This document shows, in pieces, positions 40,668 to 49,622 of a stretch of 64,000 nt of DNA. The DNA lies in the NCBI RefSeq assembly GCF_904846075.1, contig NZ_CAJGZH010000003.1:558001-622000 (forward strand), given 5' to 3'. Below the pieces are notes generated by a model. That model made no database searches. It was not told the origin of the DNA and worked only from the letters and a program-made list of their open reading frames with translations. Numbering within the stretch: the first letter of the stretch is position 1; each line of letters begins with the position of its first letter. This stretch comes from Psychrobacter glacincola (GTDB lineage Bacteria; Pseudomonadota; Gammaproteobacteria; Pseudomonadales; Moraxellaceae). The position numbers and the translations under genes were made by a program.

Positions 40668-41420
40668 ATGAACGTATTGATTACAGGAGCAAGCGCAGGT
40701 TTTGGTAAAGCGCTGGCCGAGCGTTTGGTTGCCAATGGTCATCGCGTGATTGGTTGTGCCAGACGCCTCGATAAGCTGAATGTTTTAGCAGACACTTTAG
40801 GCGAAGCATTTTTACCTGTGGTCATGGATGTGAGTAACACGGCTACTATTCCGCAAATTATCGCTGATTTGCCTGACGGTTTTAACCAAATCGATGTCTT
40901 GGTCAATAATGCCGGGCTGGCACTCGGTACAGAACCTGCGCAAAATGCCAGTCTTGATGACTGGATGCGTATGACTGATACCAATGTGAAAGGGTTGATG
41001 GCGCTAACCCATGCAGTCTTGCCAGCAATGGTAGCGCGCGATAGCGGTTATATTATCAACGTTGGTTCAATTGCGGGCAGTTGGCCTTACTTCGGCGGTA
41101 ACGTCTATGGTGCGACCAAAGCCTTTGTCAAACAGTTTAGCCTAAATCTGCGCGCGGATCTCATCGGTACGCAAGTGCGCGTGACCAACCTTGAACCGGG
41201 TAATGTCGCGGGTACTGAGTTTTCAAACGTGCGTTATCATGGCGATGACGATAAAGCCGCTCAAGTTTACGACGGCTTTAAAACCATGACCGGCGATGAT
41301 ATTGGTGATATTTTATTATGGCTGATTGAATCGCCTGCTCATATTAACGTCAATCGTTTAGAAGTGATGCCAGTTGCGCAAACTTATAACGGGCTGACGA
41401 TTGCTAAGCAAGATTCTTAA
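40668..41420 (+). CDS. ydfG: SDR family oxidoreductase, YdfG-like
   Basis: A classical short-chain dehydrogenase of 250 aa, like E. coli YdfG, which oxidises L-allo-threonine and 3-hydroxy acids with NADP. The glycine motif TGASAGFGKALA is near the N-terminus, with NNAGLALG and the active-site YGATKAFVKQFS. The C-terminal region with NVNRLEVMPVAQTY is characteristic of YdfG. The ATG has GATAAGGATATAAG upstream, a good ribosome binding site. The gene symbol is by similarity of pattern only. Confidence 0.82.
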   Translation: MNVLITGASAGFGKALAERLVANGHRVIGCARRLDKLNVLADTLGEAFLPVVMDVSNTATIPQIIADLPDGFNQIDVLVNNAGLALGTEPAQNASLDDWMRMTDTNVKGLMALTHAVLPAMVARDSGYIINVGSIAGSWPYFGGNVYGATKAFVKQFSLNLRADLIGTQVRVTNLEPGNVAGTEFSNVRYHGDDDKAAQVYDGFKTMTGDDIGDILLWLIESPAHINVNRLEVMPVAQTYNGLTIAKQDS

Positions 41421-41444
41421 AGGTTTAGCCGAACGTTTGGCTCA

Positions 41445-42101
41445 CTAACGTAATTCATAAGAGCGAAGCAATATAGATTCCTTTATATTGCTTCTTTTTT
41501 TGCTACTAACATTCTCTTCATTGACCAAGCGCAACTCCTGAAAGTCTAAAATCAATACCTCATTGCGCAAGCGCTCGCTAGTACGTTTATGATGGCGTAT
41601 CGGAAATCCCAATACGTGTTTACCTTTCACCACTATCTGATTGATAATGGTAATTGGATTATTCATCCTAACTTTCCTACTCAGCTTTTGCGCATTAATC
41701 ACGGCAGTGGCGGGATTAACAGTTGTGGTTAAAGTCTTTATCTGGCGCACGCTTTTTGGCAAATCTCCTGCAAAAAATAAGATTTGCTCTAGTGGTAAAT
41801 ACTGCGCGTGACGCATCAATTCCTGACGAAACAGCGAAGGCATATCAATATTGAAACTGTCTTCTGTTTGCTGAGAGAACGCCGTAAAATTACGCTGCAA
41901 GTAACGCCCAAATACACTGCTATTAATCCAGTCTTGATAAGTATCATTTTTTAACAGCTGCTTTGTGAAAGCATCAGCATCTGGCACCTCCTCTGCCATA
42001 AGAATCGCTAGTAATAGCGCCTGCGGATTGGTAAATGTTTGCTGCTGCCAAAATTGTGGATATAGGCTGTTATCAAGCAATGGTAACGTCAGCTTGCCCA
42101 T
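41445..42101 (-). CDS. hypothetical protein, 218 aa
   Basis: Not recognised. A soluble, mostly helical-looking protein: the N-terminal part (LLDNSLYPQFWQQQTFTNPQ, ALLLAILMAEEVPDADAF) seems compact. The last 50 residues are basic (RHHKRTSERLRNE, SSKKRSNIKESILLRS) and could bind nucleic acid, which is a guess. It has a normal ATG with AAGGATATCAGTCT upstream. It is convergent with ydfG and divergent from the alpha/beta hydrolase. Confidence 0.65.
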   Translation of the reverse strand: MGKLTLPLLDNSLYPQFWQQQTFTNPQALLLAILMAEEVPDADAFTKQLLKNDTYQDWINSSVFGRYLQRNFTAFSQQTEDSFNIDMPSLFRQELMRHAQYLPLEQILFFAGDLPKSVRQIKTLTTTVNPATAVINAQKLSRKVRMNNPITIINQIVVKGKHVLGFPIRHHKRTSERLRNEVLILDFQELRLVNEENVSSKKRSNIKESILLRSYELR

Positions 42102-42336
42102 AGACTGATATCCTTATATTTTACTTGCTGACGTTTGATTCGATTGGTCAAAGTCTATGACAAGTCACTACTTTTACCGCTTAACTGCTTTTAACCCTAA
42201 ACAGCTTCTATGCTATGGCTAATTACCTACTTTAATATAGCAGTCTTTTAGGAATGAGATAAAGACTTTTGCTACGATACATTTTGGCTAAATCGACTTG
42301 GTACAATCGCTTAATGAAAACAAGGTACATTGCCTT

Positions 42337-43266
42337 ATGAAGAAAAAATTGATTAACTTGCCTACTAACTACCAGTTGAAAACGATTGATATCATTTTAA
42401 CTGACGGTACGCTGCTACCAGTGTCAGTCATAGGCAGCGGCAAACCTGTAATATTACTGCATGCTTATGGCATGGATGCACGTGAGTTTTTACCATTTAT
42501 TTTACCTTTGCTTGGCAAGTATGCTTTTTATCTGCCGCATTTGAGAGGATTTGGCGCCGCAAAAAATATCGATCTCACCCAGTTTGATTTTGTGCGTCAG
42601 TATGCCGATGATATCAGTATTGTGATTGAGCAAGTTTGCTTGGCACGCAATATAGAATCGTTGCCAGTTGCCGCTATTTCGATGGGCGCACAAGTGATGT
42701 GGGCGTATTTTGAACGTTATGGCGCCGCGAAAGTCAGCCGTTATTTGAATATTGACCAAAGTCCTGCTATCCACAATCAGCCTGATTGGCAAAGTGGCTT
42801 GTTTGGCACGCGCCAGCAAGAAGTATTCGATATCTTTCATGAGATAATTGAGAAAACTTTACCTTATGCTGAAATAAAAAGCTTTACCCACCTACCGTTT
42901 GCTCTAAAACGCCGTGCAACGGATGTCGAACGACTGTTCTCTCTATTATCTGTTAATCGAACGCGCTCGAAAGCGTTTATACAAGTGATGACTTATAAAA
43001 ACGACCCCAAACTTGCGCTTTATGACCACAGTATTTGGCATCATAAAATGCGCTGCTTGCAAGCCTATTTGACACTACCCTATGACTTTCGTGGTGCGAT
43101 AGAGCGGGTCACTATTCCAGTGGTCAACCTCATCGGTGGTCGCTCCAAACTTTACGATGCTAAGTGGCAGCAACAAGTTACCCAAATGCTACCCAATGCT
43201 CGCGAAGTTGTTTTGCCGCGCTCAGGTCATGCGATACCAATGGATGAGCCAATTGGGTTTCTATAA
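42337..43266 (+). CDS. alpha/beta hydrolase family protein
   Basis: An alpha/beta-hydrolase-fold protein of 309 aa from the ATG at 42337. The oxyanion-hole region is VILLHAYGMDAREFLPF, the nucleophile elbow AISMGAQVMW (S in a SxG context with Ala in place of the first Gly), and the C-terminal GHAIPMDEPIGF provides the catalytic His. The acid residue is probably in NLIGGRSKLYDAKW. The open frame extends to a TTG at 42298, but the ATG is followed directly by the expected N-terminal sequence. The substrate is unknown. Confidence 0.82.
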   Translation: MKKKLINLPTNYQLKTIDIILTDGTLLPVSVIGSGKPVILLHAYGMDAREFLPFILPLLGKYAFYLPHLRGFGAAKNIDLTQFDFVRQYADDISIVIEQVCLARNIESLPVAAISMGAQVMWAYFERYGAAKVSRYLNIDQSPAIHNQPDWQSGLFGTRQQEVFDIFHEIIEKTLPYAEIKSFTHLPFALKRRATDVERLFSLLSVNRTRSKAFIQVMTYKNDPKLALYDHSIWHHKMRCLQAYLTLPYDFRGAIERVTIPVVNLIGGRSKLYDAKWQQQVTQMLPNAREVVLPRSGHAIPMDEPIGFL

Positions 43267-43303
43267 AGTATTAAAAGGATTTTTACAAGGTTAGTTTTTG
43301 ACA

Positions 43304-43341
43304 CAAATAAAAAACGACCTTAATGGGTCGCTTTTTATTTG
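43304..43341. terminator. bidirectional terminator
   Basis: CAAATAAAAAACGACC pairs with GGTCGCTTTTTATTTG (one bulge) around a short loop, with T-runs on both strands, between the convergent hydrolase and DUF1653 genes. Confidence 0.83.
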
Positions 43342-43369
43342 GGAAAAGAGATTTAAAGTTTTTGAAACA

Positions 43370-43597
43370 TTAATCAGCTAACGCTTTGATCAGCTCAAAT
43401 CTAGTTACTTGCTTACCGTCAACTTCAACAGTTTCAGTAAACATGGTTAACGGTCGTACCCATACGCCATACTCACCATATAGGCAACGATAAACGACTA
43501 AGGCTTCCTCAGTTTCTGAATGCTGCGCGGTATGCAAAACTTGGTAAAGGCTGCCTTTATAGTGGCGGTAAATACCTTGGGGGATGGTTTGGCTCAT
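43370..43597 (-). CDS. DUF1653 domain-containing protein
   Basis: A 75-aa single-domain protein with the family pattern GIYRHYKGSLYQVLHTAQHS, ALVVYRCLYGEYGVWVRPL and the late MFTETVEVDGKQVTRFELI. DUF1653 is small, soluble and of unknown function. It starts 21 bp after the TIR-like gene in the same direction, behind the 9-bp repeats at 43604-43630, and is probably the last gene of the tyrS transcript. Confidence 0.88.
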   Translation of the reverse strand: MSQTIPQGIYRHYKGSLYQVLHTAQHSETEEALVVYRCLYGEYGVWVRPLTMFTETVEVDGKQVTRFELIKALAD

Positions 43598-43603
43598 ATT
43601 GTC

Positions 43604-43630
43604 TTCAACTTATTCAACTTATTCAACTTT
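43604..43630. repeat. 9-bp tandem repeat (TTCAACTTA)x3 at the TIR-like gene end
   Basis: Three direct copies, the last with one mismatch (TTCAACTTT). They overlap the stop codon and last codons of the TIR-like gene and reach to within 7 bp of the DUF1653 start. Confidence 0.9.
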
Positions 43631-44383
43631 ATTCATATCAACATCATAGCCAGAGCTTTTCATTTCTCTAGCAATGCTATATTTCCAAGCCCCACTTATA
43701 TCCATAGACTTATAGACTACACCAGATATATCATTTGGAATCTCTAAATCACCTTTTACAAGTGCAACAACGTTTGCTCGACCAATCTTGCCAATTAAGA
43801 GTCCGTGCTCAAAAACGACGTTTTGTCTTGCCCGTGGTTTCAAATCTTCTGGTTTAGATCTAACGCCACCAACATCACAAGCCGTATAAAGCACAATAGC
43901 AAACCCTACATCCGTGTGTTTTTCTAACTTCTCTATGATAGTAGCACCTGAATCAATTTGTTCATGAAGAATCTTAGCTTCAAAACCGAGCTTTTCAATG
44001 AATCTTGCTACTTCATTTTTAGCACCGTCATCATGTCCATGGACTATGAAGACTTTTGAACAATCTAAACTTTTACTTCCTTGTAAATGAGAACTTCCAC
44101 TATTAGAAAATAATGAGAGCTCTTCGATTATGGTATCTATTAAGTTAATAGCACTCCTTCTCCCTGATTTCCAACAAGCGATATCTTCATCTCTGTTGGC
44201 ATAAAGCGAAATTGAAAAATAATTGATACGCATCAACTCTTCTAAATAGTTAGAATTACTGCCATGAATATTTTTGATAAGCATATTTAATTGTCGAGTT
44301 AACCTATCTAGTTTATCCTCATCATCATATGTTAACTCTTCAAAACCAATTTTTACTTTCTTGAATAATTCAATACTATCCAT
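43619..44383 (-). CDS. TIR-like domain protein (PF10137-type), possible NAD-consuming effector
   Basis: A 254-aa protein. The N-terminal half (1-105) is helical and unassigned. The C-terminal half (about 110-235) has the TIR-like nucleotide-binding pattern of the PF10137 (CAP12/Pycsar effector) family: KVFIVHGHDDGAKNEVARFI, LGFEAKILHEQIDSGATII, VGFAIVLYTACDVG and ARQNVVFEHGLLIGKIG, with Glu192 at the usual catalytic position. Members degrade NAD when activated, often in antiphage systems; here no cyclase, STING or other partner is adjacent. The ATG abuts the tyrS stop codon with no gap, so it is translationally coupled to tyrS. The coding sequence is visibly more AT-rich than its neighbours, hinting at recent acquisition. 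Confidence 0.78.
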   Translation of the reverse strand: MDSIELFKKVKIGFEELTYDDEDKLDRLTRQLNMLIKNIHGSNSNYLEELMRINYFSISLYANRDEDIACWKSGRRSAINLIDTIIEELSLFSNSGSSHLQGSKSLDCSKVFIVHGHDDGAKNEVARFIEKLGFEAKILHEQIDSGATIIEKLEKHTDVGFAIVLYTACDVGGVRSKPEDLKPRARQNVVFEHGLLIGKIGRANVVALVKGDLEIPNDISGVVYKSMDISGAWKYSIAREMKSSGYDVDMNKVE

Positions 44384-45598
44384 CTACTCACTCACCGTCA
44401 CTTTCGCATACGCCTTTTTGCCTGCTTGGATAACGACTGTCTGACCAGCAGTTAGGCTAAAGCCCGCATCGACGACTTCGCCATCTACTTTCACTGCGCC
44501 ACGCTTGATCATGTCTTTCGCCGATGAGCTATTTTTAGCCAATCCAGCTTGGTTGAGTACTTGAGTAATAAATAGCGCCTCAGCACCTTCCAAATCTAGC
44601 GTTACTTCTGGTAAATCAACAGGCAGTTCACCATCAGCTAATACGTTACCTGCTGACTTGTGCGCAATGGCAGCAGCATCGGCATCGTGGAAACGCTCGA
44701 TTAGTTCTTCAGCAAGAATACGTTTGATTTCTTGTGGATTGCGACCATTTTCCATCTCAGCCATCAACGCTTCGACTTCTTCCATCGGCTTAAAGCTTAA
44801 AAACTCAAAGTAGCGACGGATTAAGGTATCTGGCATCGACAGTAGTTTTTGGTACATGGTTCCCGGTGCATCATAAATGCCGACATAGTTATTCAGGGAT
44901 TTAGACATTTTATTGACGCCGTCTAGCCCTTCTAAGATTGGCACGGTGATACACACTTGTGGCTCTTGACCATAACGACCTTGCAGGGTACGTCCCATTA
45001 GGATGTTGAAGGTTTGGTCAGTACCGCCAAGCTCGACATCCGCTTTTAATGCGATAGAATCATAGCCTTGCACCAATGGATATAAAAACTCATGGATGGC
45101 AATCGGTGTTTGCGCAGCATAGCGTTTAGAGAAATCATCGCGCTCAAGCATACGCGAGACAGTCAGCTGGCTAGAAAGCTGAATCATATCGCCCGCTGAC
45201 ATATCCTTGAACCATTCAGAGTTGAAGACAATCTTGGTTTTTTCTTTATCCAAAATCTTAAAGACTTGCTCCGCATACGTTTGCGCATTAATTTTGATTT
45301 GCTCATCGGTCAATGGCGGGCGTGTGCTGTTTTTGCCAGAAGGGTCACCAATCTTGGCAGTATAATCACCAATTAGAAAATAAATTTCATGACCCAAATC
45401 TTGAAAATGTTTCAGCTTATTAATCAGCACGGTATGACCCAAATGCAGGTCAGGTGCGGTAGGATCAAAGCCTGCTTTGATACGTAGTGGACGATTCAGT
45501 TTTAACTTCTTAACCAAATCTTCTTCAGATAGGATTTCTTGCGTACCGCGTTGGATCAGGGCAAGCTGTTCTTCTAGGGTGTAAGTTTGCGTGGTCAT
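44384..45598 (-). CDS. tyrS: tyrosine--tRNA ligase
   Basis: A class I synthetase charging tRNA-Tyr. The 404-aa protein has the HIGH-like motif HLGH in [15 protein letters not shown], the tyrosine-binding [15 protein letters not shown] segment [17 protein letters not shown], and the KMSKS loop [16 protein letters not shown]-terminal S4 RNA-binding domain spans about 340-404 ([19 protein letters not shown]). The length places it in the TyrZ-like bacterial subgroup rather than the 424-aa E. coli type. It is the first gene of a minus-strand unit that continues into the TIR-like and DUF1653 genes; the upstream gene anmK is divergent. Confidence 0.97.
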   Translation of the reverse strand: MTTQTYTLEEQLALIQRGTQEILSEEDLVKKLKLNRPLRIKAGFDPTAPDLHLGHTVLINKLKHFQDLGHEIYFLIGDYTAKIGDPSGKNSTRPPLTDEQIKINAQTYAEQVFKILDKEKTKIVFNSEWFKDMSAGDMIQLSSQLTVSRMLERDDFSKRYAAQTPIAIHEFLYPLVQGYDSIALKADVELGGTDQTFNILMGRTLQGRYGQEPQVCITVPILEGLDGVNKMSKSLNNYVGIYDAPGTMYQKLLSMPDTLIRRYFEFLSFKPMEEVEALMAEMENGRNPQEIKRILAEELIERFHDADAAAIAHKSAGNVLADGELPVDLPEVTLDLEGAEALFITQVLNQAGLAKNSSSAKDMIKRGAVKVDGEVVDAGFSLTAGQTVVIQAGKKAYAKVTVSE

Positions 45599-45717
45599 GA
45601 TGCTCTCTTTATTGTCTTTATTAAAAGGGTAACGCGTTTGGGCTATTTAGAATCTCGTAGCCAGTAAAAGATGTTAGAATTTGAGAGATATACTAGCGTT
45701 TTTTAAGGTAAATTGCC

Positions 45718-47058
45718 ATGACCAAGCCCGTATCGATTGACGATATTCAGAATACTCCTGACACAGATTTAAGTTTAGAGATGAGCTTACATAGTCGTCT
45801 AGATAATATTGATGATTTAAATTATGCCACTTTGACCGACGCACTCGAGCAAACGGTGTTTGAAAACTTCGATGATGGCTTATATATCGGCATGATGTCT
45901 GGCACCAGTCTAGACGGAATGGATGCGGTTCTTTGTCAGTTTAGTAGTGATAGTAGTGCTGAAACAGATACCCAGCAACCGATGCGACTGTTAGCAACTC
46001 ATAGCCAAGAGTTTCCGCCGCGTTTGCGTGAAGTGTTATTGGCTTTATGCCAGCCTAATGGTGTTCAAGAATTAGTACCTGCAGAGGGTGAGCCAAACAG
46101 CGAATTAGACTGGTTCGGTTGGGCCAGTAAAGAATATGCTGAATTTGCCAGCGAGGCGGTCAATAATTTATTGCAGCAATCGAATACTGATGTAGAGTCG
46201 GTGTTGGCGATTGGCTGTCACGGTCAAACGGTACGCCATCGTCCGCAATTGGGCTTTAGCTTGCAATTGCTCGATGCCAATATCATCGCTGAGCGTACTG
46301 GCATTAGCGTCGTCAGCGATTTCCGCCGCCGTGATATGGCAGTCGGTGGTCAAGGCGCGCCTTTGGTTCCAGCTTTTCATCAAGCGTTATTTGCCACGCC
46401 TGATAGCACGCGCGTGTTATTAAATTTAGGCGGTATTGCCAATATCACAGTCTTGCCAGCAAACGATAGTCCTGTGATTGGTTATGACACGGGTCCTGCC
46501 AATTTATTGTTGGATGCGTGGACGGCATTACATACTGATAAAGATTATGATGCTGGCGGCACTTGGGCTCAGTCTGGACAAGTGGTTGAGCCGCTACTTA
46601 ATCAGCTGATAGAACATCCGTTCTTTGCGCGAACGTATCCAAAAAGTACAGGGCGTGAAGATTTTAATTTAATATGGCTACAGGATGAACTGCAAAAATT
46701 TGATCAGGCATCTGCCCATATTCGCTATTCATCAGCGGATGTACAGGCAACGCTCACTGAACTGACAGCGATGAGTGCCAGCATGCAAATTAATATGTTT
46801 ATTAATGCTCATGAAGATAGCTCGGTTTACGTCTGCGGTGGCGGTGCATTAAACGATTATTTGATGACTCGCTTGCAAGCGCATCTGCCCCATTGCACGG
46901 TAGAGACCACCGCAAGCTTAGGACTGAATCCAGCGTGGGTCGAAGCCGTCGCCTTTGCATGGCTCGCACGGCAAACCCTGATGGGTGAAACGGGTAATTT
47001 GCCTGCGGTCACTGGCGCCAGTAAAGGCGTGGTTTTGGGTCAGGTTTGTTTCGCCTGA
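45718..47058 (+). CDS. anmK: anhydro-N-acetylmuramic acid kinase
   Basis: Phosphorylates and hydrolyses 1,6-anhydro-MurNAc to MurNAc-6-phosphate, recycling products of lytic transglycosylases. The family motif YIGMMSGTSLDGMDAVLCQF begins at residue 57; GCHGQTVRHRP, VVSDFRRRDMAVGGQGAPLVP, NLGGIANITVLP and GYDTGPANLLLD are all present. At 446 aa it is longer than E. coli AnmK (369), with 50-odd polar N-terminal residues and small insertions. The ATG follows TTAAGGTAAATTGCC. It is divergent from tyrS. Confidence 0.96.
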   Translation: MTKPVSIDDIQNTPDTDLSLEMSLHSRLDNIDDLNYATLTDALEQTVFENFDDGLYIGMMSGTSLDGMDAVLCQFSSDSSAETDTQQPMRLLATHSQEFPPRLREVLLALCQPNGVQELVPAEGEPNSELDWFGWASKEYAEFASEAVNNLLQQSNTDVESVLAIGCHGQTVRHRPQLGFSLQLLDANIIAERTGISVVSDFRRRDMAVGGQGAPLVPAFHQALFATPDSTRVLLNLGGIANITVLPANDSPVIGYDTGPANLLLDAWTALHTDKDYDAGGTWAQSGQVVEPLLNQLIEHPFFARTYPKSTGREDFNLIWLQDELQKFDQASAHIRYSSADVQATLTELTAMSASMQINMFINAHEDSSVYVCGGGALNDYLMTRLQAHLPHCTVETTASLGLNPAWVEAVAFAWLARQTLMGETGNLPAVTGASKGVVLGQVCFA

Positions 47059-47154
47059 CTGGTCAAATTTTAGTTTACACACGTGCACTTATGTGTTTTA
47101 TAATGAATTCTGAAATACCCTCCTCTTAGGACTTGTAAGTATAGGATATATCGC

Positions 47155-48534
47155 ATGAGCCAACACAGCAGTTCACTTACTGATCAAGCTACCAATGATG
47201 CTAGCGCAACAGCAGAGTATCAACCGCGTCAGAAACCACCGCACTATGAGCGTAGCGATGACTTGCGCGTCGTAATTACGGGTATGGGTGCGTTGACACC
47301 TTTGGGACTCGACGTCGATAGCTCATGGACTAAGCTGCTCAATGGTGATAGCGGCATCGCGCCAATTACACATTTTGATGCTACTGGCTATCGTGCTCAA
47401 ATTGCTGGCGTGGTCAAAGATTTCGATGCCAAACAATATATGAATGCCAAAGATGCGCGACGCTATGATGAATTTATTCATTATGGTATTGCCGCCTCTA
47501 GTATGGCATTACAGAATGCTGGTTTTATCGATGAAGTAAGTGCTGCTGATGCACCTGTGCAAAATGTCGATCAAGAGCGATTCGGCATTATTTTAGGCTC
47601 AGGTATTGGTGGTATCCAAACCATTGAAAACAGTCGCGATACGCTACGAGAAAAAGGCGCTATGAAAGTTTCACCCTTTATCATTCCTGGCTCTATTGTG
47701 AATATGGCAGCAGGCTTAGTGGCGATTAAACATACCTTAAAAGGTCCCAACCTTGCGACATCGACGGCTTGTACCACCGCTACCCATGCGATGGGTCTCG
47801 CTGCACGTTTGATTGCTTATGGTGACGCCGATGTCATGCTAGCAGGTGGTAGTGAAAAAGGCTCAAGCCCACTTGGCATATCAGGCTTTGGTGCCATGCA
47901 TGCCCTCTCAACTCGTAATGAAGAGCCAACCAAAGCCTCGCGTCCCTTTGACAAAGACCGTGATGGCTTTGTGCTCGGTGATGGTGCGGGTATGGTGGTA
48001 CTAGAAAGCCTTGCTCATGCCAAAGCACGCGGTGCAACCATACTCGCTGAACTGGTCGGCTTTGGCATGAGTGATGATGCCAGCCACATCACAGCACCGC
48101 CTGAAGATGGCAGCGGTGCGGCGCGAGCGATGCGTAATGCCCTAAATGATGCAGGTATTGAGCCATCGAGTGTTGGTTATGTCAACGCTCATGGCACCAG
48201 CACCCCTGCAGGTGATGTCGCTGAATCGATTGCTATTGAAACCGTTTTTGCCCCAGTTAAAGACCGCATTTTGGTCAGCTCAACCAAATCTATGACAGGT
48301 CATTTGCTTGGTGCCGCGGGTGCTGTTGAAGCCATATTCACCGTCCTTACCCTACAGCATCAGCATGTGCCACCCACCATTAATTTGGACAATGTGGAAG
48401 ACAACTGTAACCTCGACTATGTCGCCAACCAATCGCGCAAAGTTGAAAACCTACAGTATGCCGTATCCAATAGCTTTGGCTTTGGTGGTACCAATGGCTC
48501 GTTAGTATTTGCGCGCTGGCCCGTGAATCATTAA
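47155..48534 (+). CDS. fabF: beta-ketoacyl-ACP synthase II (FabF-like)
   Basis: Elongating condensing enzyme of type II fatty-acid synthesis. The 459-aa protein has the thiolase fold with nucleophile Cys206 in TSTACTTATHAMG, and the two histidines in NAHGTSTPAGDVAE and MTGHLLGAAGAVEA. The C-terminal NSFGFGGTNGSLVF closes the core. A polar extension of about 35 residues precedes the usual start VVITGMGALTPLG. It stands alone rather than in a fab cluster, so it may be a second KAS II copy with its own role; the substrate range cannot be read. Confidence 0.92.
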   Translation: MSQHSSSLTDQATNDASATAEYQPRQKPPHYERSDDLRVVITGMGALTPLGLDVDSSWTKLLNGDSGIAPITHFDATGYRAQIAGVVKDFDAKQYMNAKDARRYDEFIHYGIAASSMALQNAGFIDEVSAADAPVQNVDQERFGIILGSGIGGIQTIENSRDTLREKGAMKVSPFIIPGSIVNMAAGLVAIKHTLKGPNLATSTACTTATHAMGLAARLIAYGDADVMLAGGSEKGSSPLGISGFGAMHALSTRNEEPTKASRPFDKDRDGFVLGDGAGMVVLESLAHAKARGATILAELVGFGMSDDASHITAPPEDGSGAARAMRNALNDAGIEPSSVGYVNAHGTSTPAGDVAESIAIETVFAPVKDRILVSSTKSMTGHLLGAAGAVEAIFTVLTLQHQHVPPTINLDNVEDNCNLDYVANQSRKVENLQYAVSNSFGFGGTNGSLVFARWPVNH

Positions 48535-48602
48535 GGTATAAAACTCTCCATATCGGTCGTTGTAACCTTGGTGTCAGATTTGCTACGTTTGTCCACTTGC
48601 AG

Positions 48603-48640
48603 CCCCTTATCGTATTTGCGTATGATAAGGGGTAATTTTT
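48603..48640 (+). terminator. terminator after fabF
   Basis: CCCCTTATCGTA pairs with TATGATAAGGGG (one G-U) around a 6-nt loop, followed by TAATTTTT. Confidence 0.75.
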
Positions 48641-48649
48641 GGAACATTT

Positions 48650-49498
48650 ATGGACGATACCATGTCAAGCTACTCATTTTCCCATCAGTTTTACCAGCGC
48701 TGGACGTGTGCGCCTGAGCCTATTCGCGCAGCTATTACCCAAGAGCTAAAAGACATCACCACCTTATTGCAAAACGATACCCCATTTGAAAGCTTTGTCT
48801 TTAATACTCATGATTTGGATACCCACATCGATGAGCTCTACGAAAACCATGAAGCGGAGCAGGCCATCGCTAAAGCCATTACTGACAAAAAGGCCGAAGA
48901 GCAAGCGACCGCAGAAAAACAGCAGCGAGAAGAACAACAAAAAGTAAAAGCGGCAGAGGATGCCAGATTAAAAGAAAGTGCTAGATTAAAAGAAGCAGCC
49001 AAACTTCGTGAAGTAGCAGATACCGCGCAAAAAGAACAACAGAAAACTGAGCAAATAGCCGCTGAGAAGAAGAATATTGCTGATAAAACGACCGCTATGA
49101 ATGCCAATGATGCGAGTGATTCAGAATCGCTTAGTATTGATAACACGGTTGAAAAAAACCAAAATGTTGAAAAATCGGCTGCGACGCAATCTAGCTCTGA
49201 GAACAAAACCACCAGTGAACATGCTAATGTCGCTAATGACAAGCATATCAATGACGACCACAGTATAAAAGCGGTCAATGACAAAGCCAGCGCCGCCATC
49301 AAACTGGCACTGAAAGATGCAAAACTGAGTACTACACATCAAGAGATGATCCGTGAGTTGGAAATGCAAATTGATGATTATCTCAGTGAGCAAATGATGC
49401 TGATGTCTGAGAATTTAAAATCTTGGTTACGTGCTGAAGTGACTCAAAATCTAAGCGAAGATGAAGCAGTAACTGATAAAGAGTTTAAAAAAAGCTAA
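48650..49498 (+). CDS. hypothetical protein with Lys/Glu/Ala-rich coiled coil
   Basis: Not recognised. Residues 1-75 form a compact, conserved-looking head (YSFSHQFYQRWTCAPEPIRA, SFVFNTHDLDTHIDELYE). About 78-140 is a highly charged, Lys/Glu/Ala/Gln-rich probable coiled coil, then comes a low-complexity Asn/Asp/Ser linker (145-210). The C-terminal part (SAAIKLALKDAKLSTTHQEM, EMQIDDYLSEQMMLM) is helical again. No membrane segment or signal peptide is seen. It starts just after the fabF terminator and ends before a bidirectional terminator, so it is probably transcribed alone. A cytoskeletal or scaffold role is possible but unsupported. Confidence 0.65.
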   Translation: MDDTMSSYSFSHQFYQRWTCAPEPIRAAITQELKDITTLLQNDTPFESFVFNTHDLDTHIDELYENHEAEQAIAKAITDKKAEEQATAEKQQREEQQKVKAAEDARLKESARLKEAAKLREVADTAQKEQQKTEQIAAEKKNIADKTTAMNANDASDSESLSIDNTVEKNQNVEKSAATQSSSENKTTSEHANVANDKHINDDHSIKAVNDKASAAIKLALKDAKLSTTHQEMIRELEMQIDDYLSEQMMLMSENLKSWLRAEVTQNLSEDEAVTDKEFKKS

Positions 49499-49558
49499 AC
49501 GCTGCGTCCTACGCATTACCCTTTAGCAATAAATCCTCAGTAATAAATTCCTCGTACT

Positions 49559-49591
49559 AAAAAACCCCCGTAAACTTTACGGGGGTTTTTT
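49559..49591. terminator. bidirectional terminator
   Basis: AAAAAACCCCCGTAAA and its exact complement with a 1-nt loop, T-runs on both strands, between the convergent coiled-coil and aminopeptidase genes. Confidence 0.88.
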
Positions 49592-49622
49592 CATTTTAGA
49601 TTCGTCGATATGAGCGTTTACT

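Noticed and set aside
48838..49302. 154-codon frame antisense to the coiled-coil gene
   Set aside because: A shadow of the Lys/Glu/Ala-rich codons on the other strand, with Ser/Ala/Phe-rich nonsense composition and no ribosome binding site.
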